Assembly (NCBI GenBank): GCA_031549115.1
Contig: JAVBQJ010000137.1
Span: forward strand, 1-44,378
Direction of reading: 5' to 3'
Length of the DNA stretch: 44,378 bases
DNA from: JAVBQJ01 sp031549115
GTDB taxonomy: Bacteria; Verrucomicrobiota; Lentisphaeria; Victivallales; Victivallaceae
A program made the position numbers and the translations under genes. The notes beneath the pieces were generated by a model, which saw nothing but the letters and a program-made list of their open reading frames with translations, ran no database searches and had not been told where the DNA came from. Below are positions 16,033 through 24,008 of this stretch, one piece after another (positions within the stretch are counted from its first letter, which is position 1; every line of letters begins with the position of its first letter).

Positions 16033-16330
16033 CCTACTCTAACATTCATCCGCTTGGGAGCGCGCACGGGTACGCCGCGAAGCGGCGCCGGCGCCTTAGC
16101 GCCGCGGCCGCTGCGGCCGTGGAGCAGACGCGAGCGGAAGCACGGCAGTGCTGGAGCGACCGGTCTAAGGCTTTGCCGCCCTGACGGCGGCAAGGCCGCG
16201 TTAAGCCGAGCGGCGCTTGAGCGATCGGGGTTGGGAGGGGCGGAGCCCCCGCGTGAACAGGGGCGCGGCTCTCGAAGAGCGCGGCCCCGCGTCCACCGTC
16301 AAAATCATCACACTCGCCGCACCGGCGGCG
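16033..16330 (+). ncRNA. Structured repeat family 2, copy C (candidate RNA)
   Basis: Lies between the PurF-like gene (stop 15987) and pyrG. It aligns with copy D (minus strand, 23607-24008). Shared parts are GAGCGCGCACGGG near 16057; a 12-bp stem with arms 16169-16180 and 16186-16197; a 46-nt core at 16208-16253 that matches D at about 43 of 47 aligned positions and contains a GGGGC/GCCCC hairpin; a GGGGC...GCCCC stem at 16260-16286 with a nested hairpin; and the tail CCACCGTCA at 16293. The 12-bp stem differs from D by paired changes. A CGCCG/CGGCG hairpin at 16315-16330 closes it. No known class was recognised. It could also act as part of the pyrG leader, but copy D has no gene behind it. 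Confidence 0.68.
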
Positions 16331-16370
16331 CAAAAAATATATCAAAACAAACCAATTCGGAGGATCACCA

Positions 16371-17969
16371 ATGACGAAACATATCTTCATCACCGGCGGC
16401 GTGGTATCGAGCCTGGGCAAAGGGATCACCGCCGCCAGCCTGGCTTATTTGCTGAAGCAGCGCGGCTACCGGGTGGCGATGCAGAAGCTGGACCCGTATT
16501 TGAATGTGGATCCGGGAACGATGAGCCCATACCAGCACGGCGAGGTGTTCGTCACCTGCGACGGGGCGGAAACCGACCTCGACCTCGGACACTACGAACG
16601 CTTCGCCGAAATCAATTGCACCCGCAACAGCAACTATACCTCCGGGCGCATTTACAGCAATGTCATCGCGCGCGAACGCGCCGGCGGCTACCTCGGCGCC
16701 ACCGTGCAGGTGATTCCGCACGTGACCGATGAGATCAAAAAAGCGATGCACACGCTGCACGGCGATGACATCGACATCGCCATCACCGAGATCGGCGGCA
16801 CCGCCGGCGACATCGAATCGCTGCCGTTTCTGGAAGCGGCGCGGCAGTTCGCTTTTGAACGGGGACGGGGCAATGCGATTTTCCTGCACTTGACCCTGGT
16901 GCCGTATCTGCGGGCGGCGGGGGAGTTGAAAACCAAGCCGTCGCAGCATTCGGTGGCGACCTTGCGCAGCATCGGGATCGCGCCGGATATCCTGATTTGC
17001 CGGACCGAGGTGCCGATGGGCGAGGAACACTGCGCCAAGCTGGCGCTCTTTTGCAATGTTCCCGCCGATCTGGTGATCGAAGAACCCGACGTCAAGCACT
17101 CCATTTACGAGGTTCCGCTGGAGTTGGCGTCGCATGGGCTGGATGCCAAAGTATTGGATTTATTGCGCCTTGGCCCTGCCGAACTGGAGCTGGCGGAGTA
17201 CCGGCTCTGGCTCGACGGGGTGCTGCATCCGAACCGCCAATGTACGGTGGCGATCGCCGGCAAATACGCGACGCATAAGGACGCTTACAAGAGCATCTGC
17301 GAAGCGCTCGACCATGCCGGTATCGCCTGCGGCTGCGCGGTGAAGCGCATACCGATCGAAGCCGAGGAGTTCGAAACTGGCGATCCGGCCGAGCTGCTGC
17401 GGGGAGTCGACGCCGTGGTGGTTCCCGGCGGCTTCGGCAACCGTGGAATCGAGGGAAAAATCCGCGCGATTCAGTATGCGCGGACACGGAATATCCCGTT
17501 TCTCGGCATTTGCCTGGGCATGCAATGCGCGGTGGTCGAATTCGCCCGGAATGTCCTCGGCTTGACGCGGGCGAACAGCTCGGAATTCGATTCCGACACC
17601 CCCGATGCGGTGATCGATCTGTTGCCGGAGCAGCGGCAAGTCACCGAAAAAGGCGGCACCATGCGCCTGGGGAGTTATCCGTGCCGCCTGCGTCCCGCGT
17701 CACGCGCCACACAAGTTTACGGCGATACCGCCGAAATTTCCGAGCGCCACCGCCATCGCTACGAATGCGCCCCCGAATACCGCGCGCGCCTCGAAGCCGC
17801 CGGATTGATCGCTTCCGGCACCTCGCCCGACGGCAAGCTCACCGAAATCGTCGAGCTTGCCGAACACCCTCACTTCATCGGCTGCCAGTTCCACCCCGAA
17901 TTCCAATCCCGCCCCCATCGGCCCCATCCGCTTTTTCTTTCGCTGGTGCAAGCGGCATTGGAGAAGTGA
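16371..17969 (+). CDS. pyrG: CTP synthase
   Basis: Aminates UTP to CTP with ATP and glutamine. The 532-aa protein starts with the conserved MTKHIFITGGVVSSLGKGI segment, which carries the ATP loop, and ends in a class I glutamine amidotransferase domain with GICLGMQ (nucleophile Cys near residue 381) and HPEFQSRP (His and Glu near 508-510). The start has CGGAGGATCACC directly upstream. It is another glutamine user downstream of glnN, separated from the PurF-like gene by 383 nt that contain element C. Only 13 nt separate its stop from the stop of the convergent glycosidase gene. Confidence 0.96.
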   Translation: MTKHIFITGGVVSSLGKGITAASLAYLLKQRGYRVAMQKLDPYLNVDPGTMSPYQHGEVFVTCDGAETDLDLGHYERFAEINCTRNSNYTSGRIYSNVIARERAGGYLGATVQVIPHVTDEIKKAMHTLHGDDIDIAITEIGGTAGDIESLPFLEAARQFAFERGRGNAIFLHLTLVPYLRAAGELKTKPSQHSVATLRSIGIAPDILICRTEVPMGEEHCAKLALFCNVPADLVIEEPDVKHSIYEVPLELASHGLDAKVLDLLRLGPAELELAEYRLWLDGVLHPNRQCTVAIAGKYATHKDAYKSICEALDHAGIACGCAVKRIPIEAEEFETGDPAELLRGVDAVVVPGGFGNRGIEGKIRAIQYARTRNIPFLGICLGMQCAVVEFARNVLGLTRANSSEFDSDTPDAVIDLLPEQRQVTEKGGTMRLGSYPCRLRPASRATQVYGDTAEISERHRHRYECAPEYRARLEAAGLIASGTSPDGKLTEIVELAEHPHFIGCQFHPEFQSRPHRPHPLFLSLVQAALEK

Positions 17970-17982
17970 GTGCGCCGCGTTA

Positions 17983-19164
17983 TCACACGAAACACTCTGC
18001 CTCACACCGCTTGAGGCGGCGGAGGAAGTCGATGGTGACGCACATCGCCGGTGAGTAGCCGGGGGAGGTGGAAAAATCACCGGTGAACGGATCCATCTGC
18101 TGCATGAACGCTTCGGCGCGGGCGAGGCCGTCGAGCCAGCGGTCGGCGAGATGTTCGAGTTCCCGGTGGTAGCCGTAGGCTTCGAACCAGTAAGGCGCGC
18201 GCAGCGCGGTCAATGCCTGGGTCCCGCCGCCCCAGCAGTTCAACGGCGCCGGGTGGATGAACGCCGGGTCGTTGACGGCGATGGACGGCAGTGGATACGG
18301 AGTCCAGAAGCCGTTCGGATTGAGGATGTGGCGTTGGAAGATCCGGTCGGCGCGGGCCTGATCCGGCACCAGTTCGCCGAGCACGCGCAAGCCGGCGTCG
18401 CCGATGATTTTGACCTGGGTGCCGTCGGGGAGGGCGTCGTAATAGAATTCGGTTTCCGGGTCGTAGCAATGACGCTCGATGGCTTCCCGGGTGCGGCGCG
18501 CGGCGGCGGCGTATTGCTCCGACGCCGTTTTTTCACCGAGGGCGCCGGCCATCTGCGACAGCGCGACCCGCATCCCGTAGAGCGTGGCCGAAAGATCGGG
18601 GGCGAGGCGGACGCCGGGGATGTTCGCCGGACAATTGCGCGCTTCGTGGCCGGGGCACTCCTGCGGATAGCCGTGCCAGCGCGGCGAATTGTCGTGCCCG
18701 GAGTCGTATTCGCACCAGGCTTCGAGCAAATCCAGATGGCGCGGATCGCGGTGGCGGATCAGCCACGCTTCCCAGCGGGAACAGGCGTCGTAGCTTTCGC
18801 GCAAAAAGGCTTCATCGCCGAAACGCTGCGCCAGGTCCCACGCGGTGCGCGCCAGCGGCGCGACCTGCTGAATCTGGCTGTAGCCGATCCGGTCGTCGAG
18901 GATATAAGCCGGGAATTGTCCGTCGGGGCGCTGATGGCGGTAAAAAATCCGATGGCTGTTCAACGCCGTTTCCGGGAAAATATCGGCGACCACATGGCTT
19001 TCGTGCGGCCCGGATTCGAGCCAGATGCCGGTGTACACGCCGCCCTCGTTCAGAACCGGCTTGCCGTCGGAACCGAAGACCGGGCGGCTGTTGGCGGAAA
19101 GGCCGGCCAGCGCGCGGTCGCGCAATCCGTTCCAGTCCGGCGTGATTTTGCTTTGCTGTATCAT
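17983..19164 (-). CDS. (alpha/alpha)6-barrel glycoside hydrolase, GH63 / mannosylglycerate-hydrolase-like
   Basis: A 393-aa protein without a signal peptide, probably cytoplasmic. Its sequence (GIWLESGPHESHVVADIFPE, WEAWLIRHRD, WCEYDSGHDNSPRW, GFWTPYPLPSIAVNDP, PLNCWGGGTQALTALRAPYW) fits the (alpha/alpha)6 glucosidase/trehalase group that includes GH63 and the bacterial mannosylglycerate hydrolases. Substrate is not known. The ATG at 19164 was chosen because AAGGACA lies 9 nt upstream; an in-frame ATG at 19191 has no ribosome site. It is the last gene of the LacI-linked operon and probably acts on oligosaccharides released by the secreted protein encoded just ahead of it. Confidence 0.75.
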   Translation of the reverse strand: MIQQSKITPDWNGLRDRALAGLSANSRPVFGSDGKPVLNEGGVYTGIWLESGPHESHVVADIFPETALNSHRIFYRHQRPDGQFPAYILDDRIGYSQIQQVAPLARTAWDLAQRFGDEAFLRESYDACSRWEAWLIRHRDPRHLDLLEAWCEYDSGHDNSPRWHGYPQECPGHEARNCPANIPGVRLAPDLSATLYGMRVALSQMAGALGEKTASEQYAAAARRTREAIERHCYDPETEFYYDALPDGTQVKIIGDAGLRVLGELVPDQARADRIFQRHILNPNGFWTPYPLPSIAVNDPAFIHPAPLNCWGGGTQALTALRAPYWFEAYGYHRELEHLADRWLDGLARAEAFMQQMDPFTGDFSTSPGYSPAMCVTIDFLRRLKRCEAECFV

Positions 19165-19195
19165 GATATTGATTGTCCTTGGCGTGAGCATGTGC

Positions 19196-21406
19196 TCAGT
19201 TGGTGATCCATACTTCCAGAGGTTCCAGTTGTTTGCGGGCGCCGTCGGCATTTACGCTTTGCCGTTCCCGCGAGGTGTTGCACAGAATCCGCAGCTTCCG
19301 GTCGCCCAGTTGCCAGCCGCCGCCGACCACGGCGGGGTTGTCGCTGGGAAAGCGCTGCCACGATCCATCCAGCAGGAACGGCAGATACGGAGCGATTTCC
19401 GCCGGAAGCCGCCGCATCCATTGCTCCAGCTCCGGGTGATCGGTCAACGCGAACGAGCCGTCGTTCCAGGTGTAAAAGAGGATGCCGGAGGTGTCGGCGG
19501 CGAGCGTCTGATAGACCATGTTTTTCAGCTCCGGCAAAGTCGGGATCGCGAATCCGGCCGGATAACCGAAGGATTGCAGCACCGCCAGCGGCGCCCGCCA
19601 CTCCCCGATGTCTTCTTTGAGGCGGCAATGGTTGGCGAAGACACTGGACAGGTCGCGGTTGCCGGACAGAACCGGGTAATAGTCGTGCCCCACCCAGTCG
19701 GCGATGCGCCGGTAATTCCGAAAACTGGTCGGGAATACCAGCACGGTCGAAATCAACTGATTCGGCGTGTCATCGCGCCAGAGTTCGTATTGCGCCGCCA
19801 GCTCCGCCGGGTCGACCAAACCGAGATCCGGTTCGTCGCGCAGACTCCAGCCGAGAATGCTCTTCTCATCCTGCCATTGTCGGATCCGTTCGGGGTTGAC
19901 TCCCTCCAGGAACAGCATCACATTTTCCCGCCGCGCCGCCTCCACCAACGGATCGATCGCTTCGTCGGGACGCCAGGACGCATGCAGTACATTATAGCCG
20001 TTGCGGGCGCTGTACTCCAGACACGCCAGCCGGTCGGCGTCGGTGAGACCCCACGAGACGTGATAGAAACCGATCGGGAAGAAACGCTTGCCGTCGCGCC
20101 GGATTTTTTGCGCCGCGTCGATCTGCATATAGGGGACATGGTCGTCGAGTTCCACGGGTTCGGCACGGGTGGCGGCCAACACCGATCGATCGGGACGGCG
20201 CAACTCCACTTTGACCGAATAGCTCCCGGCCGGGCAGTCGCTCCAATCGAGCACGAGTCTACCGGCATCCTGCTCGACGACTTTGACCGGAGCCGCCGGT
20301 TCGATGACCGCAACCGGCGTGGTGCCGCGCAGCCCCGGCGAATCCGGCAGCCGCAGACCGATGGTATACCGCGACGCCTGGTAACGGTAAATCCGGTGCC
20401 GGGGCAGCTCCATTGCGATCCACGGCGAACGGGCCACCGGCAGAGCGGCGCTCCATACGGCGGGTGAATCCAATCGAATCGTGAGTGTACCGGAGCTTTC
20501 CGGCGCCAACGCCGCCGGAATGGCGGCGGTATGCGTGGCTTGCGGTGCGATTGCGGCGTCGAATTGCTGCTGCGCCAGCACGCTCCCGTCCGCGGCGGTC
20601 AATACGAGTTCACCGGTCAACTGCTGCGGCTGCGCGGCATGATTGCTCCACGCGGCGCGGAATTGCGGCCGGTCGCCGTCGCTTTCCAGCATATCCCAGT
20701 GAATGGCCGCCTCCCGGTTGCGGACGAAAATCCGGATGTTTTCCAACAGATCGTGCAGCAGGTTGCCGCGCCCGGCGAATTCCGCCGGCGCCACCACAAA
20801 AATCCACCCTTTGCCGACCGGCCGCGCCGCAATCAACGCCTGTTGGTCGGGACAGTGCGCCAAAACCTCCCACGCCGGGGAGGGGACCAGATGGCCCCAC
20901 TGGTAGAAGTTGGCCTGCTGGAAGCCGTCCGCCAACGCGTGCGGCCGGGTCATCACTTCGGTATCGGCATAGCGGATGTGCGGCGCCAGATCGACGCGGC
21001 CCATCAGCGCGCAGACGCCGGAATTCAGTGACGGCTGCGTTTCGAGAATTTGAAGAAAGTTTTCATACGCGGTAACTTCGCAGGCGCCGAGAATCAGCAC
21101 AATGCCGCCCTGTTCCAGATAATCGCGCCACTGTTCACGCTCCATCGTGAACGACGCCGGTTCGACCAGGTTGCCGAGCGAACCGAAAACCACGGCGTCG
21201 TATTCCGGAAGCTGCTGCGCCAGACGGGGCAGTTCGCGGTTGTCGTACAACTCGAAACGCAGCCGGTCGCCGTAGATTTTTTGCAGGCTTTCGTATTCGG
21301 CGCGGCGGTCGTGCGGGGCGCGCCCGGCGACGAAGGCCGCCCGGCCGCTCTCCGCCGCCTGAATGGAGAGCGTGAATAGCAATGTGATGATTCCAAGCCA
21401 GCGCAT
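19196..21406 (-). CDS. Secreted multidomain glycosidase-like protein
   Basis: A 736-aa protein with an N-terminal signal peptide (MRWLGIITLLFTLSIQAAES). Residues about 20-235 look like a Rossmann/glutamine-amidotransferase-like fold (YDAVVFGSL, GGIVLILGACEVTAYENF), as found attached to some glycosidases. A beta-sandwich middle follows. A TIM-barrel-like domain lies at about 420-660, from FPIGFYHVSW to FYTWNDGSF, with GWSLRDEPD as a plausible catalytic acid region. A small beta domain ends it. No named GH family could be assigned. It starts 4 nt behind the pseudopilin gene and so belongs to the LacI-controlled operon. Confidence 0.6.
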   Translation of the reverse strand: MRWLGIITLLFTLSIQAAESGRAAFVAGRAPHDRRAEYESLQKIYGDRLRFELYDNRELPRLAQQLPEYDAVVFGSLGNLVEPASFTMEREQWRDYLEQGGIVLILGACEVTAYENFLQILETQPSLNSGVCALMGRVDLAPHIRYADTEVMTRPHALADGFQQANFYQWGHLVPSPAWEVLAHCPDQQALIAARPVGKGWIFVVAPAEFAGRGNLLHDLLENIRIFVRNREAAIHWDMLESDGDRPQFRAAWSNHAAQPQQLTGELVLTAADGSVLAQQQFDAAIAPQATHTAAIPAALAPESSGTLTIRLDSPAVWSAALPVARSPWIAMELPRHRIYRYQASRYTIGLRLPDSPGLRGTTPVAVIEPAAPVKVVEQDAGRLVLDWSDCPAGSYSVKVELRRPDRSVLAATRAEPVELDDHVPYMQIDAAQKIRRDGKRFFPIGFYHVSWGLTDADRLACLEYSARNGYNVLHASWRPDEAIDPLVEAARRENVMLFLEGVNPERIRQWQDEKSILGWSLRDEPDLGLVDPAELAAQYELWRDDTPNQLISTVLVFPTSFRNYRRIADWVGHDYYPVLSGNRDLSSVFANHCRLKEDIGEWRAPLAVLQSFGYPAGFAIPTLPELKNMVYQTLAADTSGILFYTWNDGSFALTDHPELEQWMRRLPAEIAPYLPFLLDGSWQRFPSDNPAVVGGGWQLGDRKLRILCNTSRERQSVNADGARKQLEPLEVWITN

Positions 21407-21410
21407 GATA

Positions 21411-22130
21411 TTACCGGTCCACCAGTTTGCCGCCGGAAATGTACGGCGACCAATGCTTCAAGTCGCGGAATTCGGTCGGCGCCATCGATTCGACATGGCC
21501 GTCGCCGAGGACGACATTGACCCGGTTGTTGTGGCGCGCGGCCGCCGGATACATCCACGACCAGCCGATGCTGCCGGGGTAGACACCGCCGTGCTCGGCG
21601 ATGGTGAAGGTCTGATCGCTGGCCAGATCGCTTTTGACCGCGTCGGTCAACGGCTGGGAGTCGGCGATCAAATGCACTCCTGAAGGATTGCGGCTCAACA
21701 CATTGGATAGCTTCTGCGGTTCGATGCTGCCGAAGCGGACACCGAAGCTGTCGCCGTTCATGCCGTAGCTGAAATTCATCCACTCCGCGCCGCTGGTCAG
21801 CCAGTTGGCTTCGGTGATCAGAGTTTCGACCGGGCACGCATAGGTCAGACGTCCCGGCGCATAACCGTCGGTATGCAGGTAATAAAACCACGGTTCCCAC
21901 GGGAAGCAGCCGAGCGTCCAATCGTTGTTGTCGCCGGAGTACATGGTGTAGCCGAGGCCGAGCTGCTTGAGGTTGGAAATGCATTTGGTGCTCTGTGCCG
22001 CGGCGCGCGCTTTGGAGAGCGCCGGCAGCAGCATGCTGGCGAGAATGGCGATAATCGCGATCACGACCAGCAATTCTATCAATGTAAAAACGCTGCGATG
22101 GCATGACCGGGTCAAGTCGACTGATTTCAT
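21411..22130 (-). CDS. Type II secretion/pilin-like protein with H-X9-DG motif (pseudopilin)
   Basis: A 239-aa protein with a class III leader and prepilin helix (FTLIELLVVIAIIAI) starting near residue 15. The C-terminal part carries H-N-N-R-V-N-V-V-L-G-D-G, the H-X9-DG motif of prepilin-type processing-associated proteins expanded in Lentisphaerota and Planctomycetota. CISNLKQLGLGYTMY is also typical. The ATG at 22130 has CGGAGTG upstream; the longer frame reaches into the promoter. It is the first gene of the LacI-controlled operon. Its role is not known; an extracellular or envelope-anchored helper for polysaccharide use is a guess from context. Confidence 0.85.
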   Translation of the reverse strand: MKSVDLTRSCHRSVFTLIELLVVIAIIAILASMLLPALSKARAAAQSTKCISNLKQLGLGYTMYSGDNNDWTLGCFPWEPWFYYLHTDGYAPGRLTYACPVETLITEANWLTSGAEWMNFSYGMNGDSFGVRFGSIEPQKLSNVLSRNPSGVHLIADSQPLTDAVKSDLASDQTFTIAEHGGVYPGSIGWSWMYPAAARHNNRVNVVLGDGHVESMAPTEFRDLKHWSPYISGGKLVDR

Positions 22131-22175
22131 GATTTCACTCCGAGTTTGCTGTTTTCGTTGTTGGGTTCGTATATA

Positions 22176-22204
22176 ATTATAGCAAATGCAAAACGTTTTG
22201 TCAA
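22176..22204 (-). promoter_or_regulatory. Consensus sigma-70 promoter with LacI-type operator in the spacer
   Basis: On the minus strand: TTGACA (22199-22204), 17-nt spacer, TATAAT (22176-22181). Both hexamers are perfect. The perfect palindrome CAAAACGTTTTG (22189-22200), typical of LacI-family operators with a central CG, overlaps the -35 and the spacer. A bound repressor would block polymerase. It drives the pseudopilin-glycosidase operon. Confidence 0.85.
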
Positions 22205-22243
22205 TAGCCAATGTTAAAATTCTTGAAAAATTTTTATTTGAAC

Positions 22244-22272
22244 TTGACAATATTCGATCATGACGGTATTTT
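22244..22272 (+). promoter_or_regulatory. Promoter of the lacI-type gene
   Basis: TTGACA (22244-22249), 17-nt spacer, TATTTT (22267-22272). The predicted start near 22279 coincides with GCAAAACG (22278-22285), a half-site of the operator in the divergent promoter, which suggests autoregulation. Confidence 0.6.
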
Positions 22273-22332
22273 TAATAGCAAAACGAAATGCTTTTTTCAG
22301 TGATACGCCGTTGCGGAAGGAGGGCGGGGACA

Positions 22333-23331
22333 GTGGATATCAAGGAATTTTCCCGGCGTCTCGGGGTTTCGACTACGACCATATCGCACGCGTTGAACGG
22401 CAAGCGTCCGGTGAAGCCGGCGACGCGCCATCTGATTCTGGAAAAGATGGCCGAATGGGGTTATACGCCCAATGTCAACGCCCGGCGTCTGGTGAACAGC
22501 AAGACCTATATGGTGGCGATGTTTTCCGAAGTTCCCGATACCTTGAGTGACCCGTATCAGCTGCAGATGACCCGGAGTTTCTGCCGTCAACTGCGGACGC
22601 GCAATTACGATTTATTGCTCGATCTGGCGCATGAGGGCAACGAATCGGATCCGTTCGTATCGTTGCGCGCCCGTGTCGGTTCGCATGCGATCGACGGGTC
22701 GGTGATCATCGGTCACCGGGTGGCGCCGGAGGAGTTCGCGACCTTGGCGGCGCCGCATTGTCCGTGTGTTTTCATCGACAACGTGCCGCATACGGCGTTG
22801 CCGAATGTCGGTTTCATTTCGGTGGATTGTTCGCAGGCTTACCGCGACGCGTTCCAATGTCTGTTGCGGCTGGACCGCCGTGATATCGCGATTCTGGCGC
22901 GGGACGAGGGGGATGCCATCCTGGCCGAATGGCACGGGTTGATTGCGGAATTCGGTTTCCGGCTGCGCCCCGACCACTGTCTGTTTTCGGCGGAATCGCC
23001 GGAGGAGGCGCGTGACCTGGCGTTGGCGTTGCTGCTGCGGCCGCCGTTGCCGCGGGCGATTCTGGCGCGTACCGATGCGCAGGCGCACGGGGCGTTGCGG
23101 GCGGCGCAGCAGTTGGGGATCAAGGTTCCGGAGGAGCTGTCGATCATCAGTCAGGGGGACATTGTGTATTCGCTGGGTTCGGAGCCGCCGTTGGGGACGG
23201 TTTCGTTCGACTACCAGAAGCTCGGGGTGCTGGCAATCGACGTGCTCTTCGACATGATGGAGAACCCGGAAAAATTACAGACGCCGATCCTCTTTCCCGG
23301 CCGTTTCATCCCGCGCGGCTCCGTGCTGTGA
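22333..23331 (+). CDS. LacI-family transcriptional regulator
   Basis: A 332-aa repressor. The N-terminal helix-turn-helix (VDIKEFSRRLGVSTTTISHALNGKRPV) is followed by the hinge (GYTPNVNARRLVNSKT) and a periplasmic-binding-protein-like sensor domain. The GTG at 22333 was chosen because GGAAGGAGGG lies 8-9 nt upstream and because the protein then begins exactly at the usual start of the DNA-binding domain; an in-frame ATG at 22288 has no ribosome site. Its likely operator is the CAAAACGTTTTG palindrome in the divergent promoter. The inducer is probably a sugar handled by the divergent glycosidase operon. Structured element B starts 32 nt past the stop. Confidence 0.92.
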   Translation: MDIKEFSRRLGVSTTTISHALNGKRPVKPATRHLILEKMAEWGYTPNVNARRLVNSKTYMVAMFSEVPDTLSDPYQLQMTRSFCRQLRTRNYDLLLDLAHEGNESDPFVSLRARVGSHAIDGSVIIGHRVAPEEFATLAAPHCPCVFIDNVPHTALPNVGFISVDCSQAYRDAFQCLLRLDRRDIAILARDEGDAILAEWHGLIAEFGFRLRPDHCLFSAESPEEARDLALALLLRPPLPRAILARTDAQAHGALRAAQQLGIKVPEELSIISQGDIVYSLGSEPPLGTVSFDYQKLGVLAIDVLFDMMENPEKLQTPILFPGRFIPRGSVL

Positions 23332-23363
23332 GCCGATCCTGAAAAAATAAAAATCAAATAAAC

Positions 23364-23579
23364 TAGAGCCGCGAAGCGGCGGTCTGCACTCCGTCATACG
23401 GAGGCGCGGTCCAGCGCGCGAATAGCGCTGGTCGATCCCAGAGGGGATCGAAATCCAGGGAAGCGAGCCGGGAGGCGAGCGGATCATCCCGAGGTAGCGA
23501 TGGTGGAGGTTAAACTGGAAGCGTGAGCGACAGTTTTATCTCCACATGGAGCGAACTCTGGCGCCGCTCCGGCGGCGAA
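23364..23579 (+). ncRNA. Structured repeat family 1, copy B (candidate RNA)
   Basis: Starts 32 nt after the LacI-type gene on the same strand and ends between convergent genes, so it has no downstream gene to regulate. Stems: 23368-23380, GCCGC; 23389-23403, CTCCG; 23411-23417 with 23425-23431, 7 bp; 23433-23439 with 23444-23450, 7 bp; 23503-23517 with 23531-23545, 14 of 15 pairs; and 23562-23577, CGCCG/CGGCG. Against copy A the longest stem has three two-sided changes and one G-U to A-U change, with the single mismatch at the same position. The 13-nt loop GAAGCGTGAGCGA differs at one base. AAGCGAGCCGGGAGGCGAGC near 23461 is identical in both copies. Confidence 0.72.
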
Positions 23580-23606
23580 AAGCTTGCGTATGCGGGCGCC
23601 TTCGGA

Positions 23607-24008
23607 TGTGGTAATTATGACGGTGGGTACGGGGCCGCATTGCGCCCCGGCAAACGCGGGGGCCCGGCCCCTCCCAACCCCGATGCGCTCAAGCGGCGCT
23701 CGCCTTACACGTTTTTGCCGCCAATTGGCGGCAAAAACTCTCTTCGGTCATAAAAACGCTGCCGCGTTTTTAGGACCGACCCCCTCAGCGCTGGCAAGGC
23801 CAGCGCCGTTCGCCGGGGGTGGCTTCGTGCCGTGCTCCTTGGCGCGAGCTTCGCTGCGCCAATTCCTAACGGCACGGTCGCGCCTGACCGGCGCTCCGGC
23901 CCGTGCGCGCTCACGAGTAGGTGGTGCTGCGATGGGCGCGCGGACACGGTTGCATGGGCCCGTGCGCGCTCACGAGTGGCTGGTGCTGCGGCGGGCGCGC
24001 GGCCACGG
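23607..24008 (-). ncRNA. Structured repeat family 2, copy D (candidate RNA, expanded)
   Basis: Begins at the stop codon of the lipoprotein gene, on the same strand, and runs toward element B. It shares with copy C the core at 23655-23701, a 12-bp stem (arms 23711-23722 and 23727-23738) and the tail at 23607-23626 (17 of 20 bases identical). It is longer than C. The 5' module is duplicated in tandem, and extra hairpins are present at 23745-23778, 23790-23822 and near 23830-23885. Further along the minus strand, the reverse side of element B's last hairpin (23562-23577) again gives a CGCCG/CGGCG stem. No protein-coding frame here is convincing. Confidence 0.65.
23901..24008 (-). repeat. Tandem duplication of a 59-nt module inside element D
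   Basis: Unit 1 spans 23901-23959 and unit 2 spans 23960-24008, ending at the stop codon of the lipoprotein gene. Both contain CCGTGCGCGCTCACGAGT and GGTGCTGCG with a few substitutions. Copy C has the module once and only in part (CCTACTC and GAGCGCGCACGGG at 16033-16069). Confidence 0.75.

Noticed and set aside
23901..24008. Tandem 59-nt units as a CRISPR array
   Set aside because: Only two units, the repeat fills the whole unit with no unique spacer, and no cas gene is present.
23364..24008. OMEGA/HEARO RNA or group II intron fragment
   Set aside because: No IscB, TnpB, IsrB or reverse-transcriptase gene lies nearby and I could not match the conserved loops to those classes; left unassigned rather than named.
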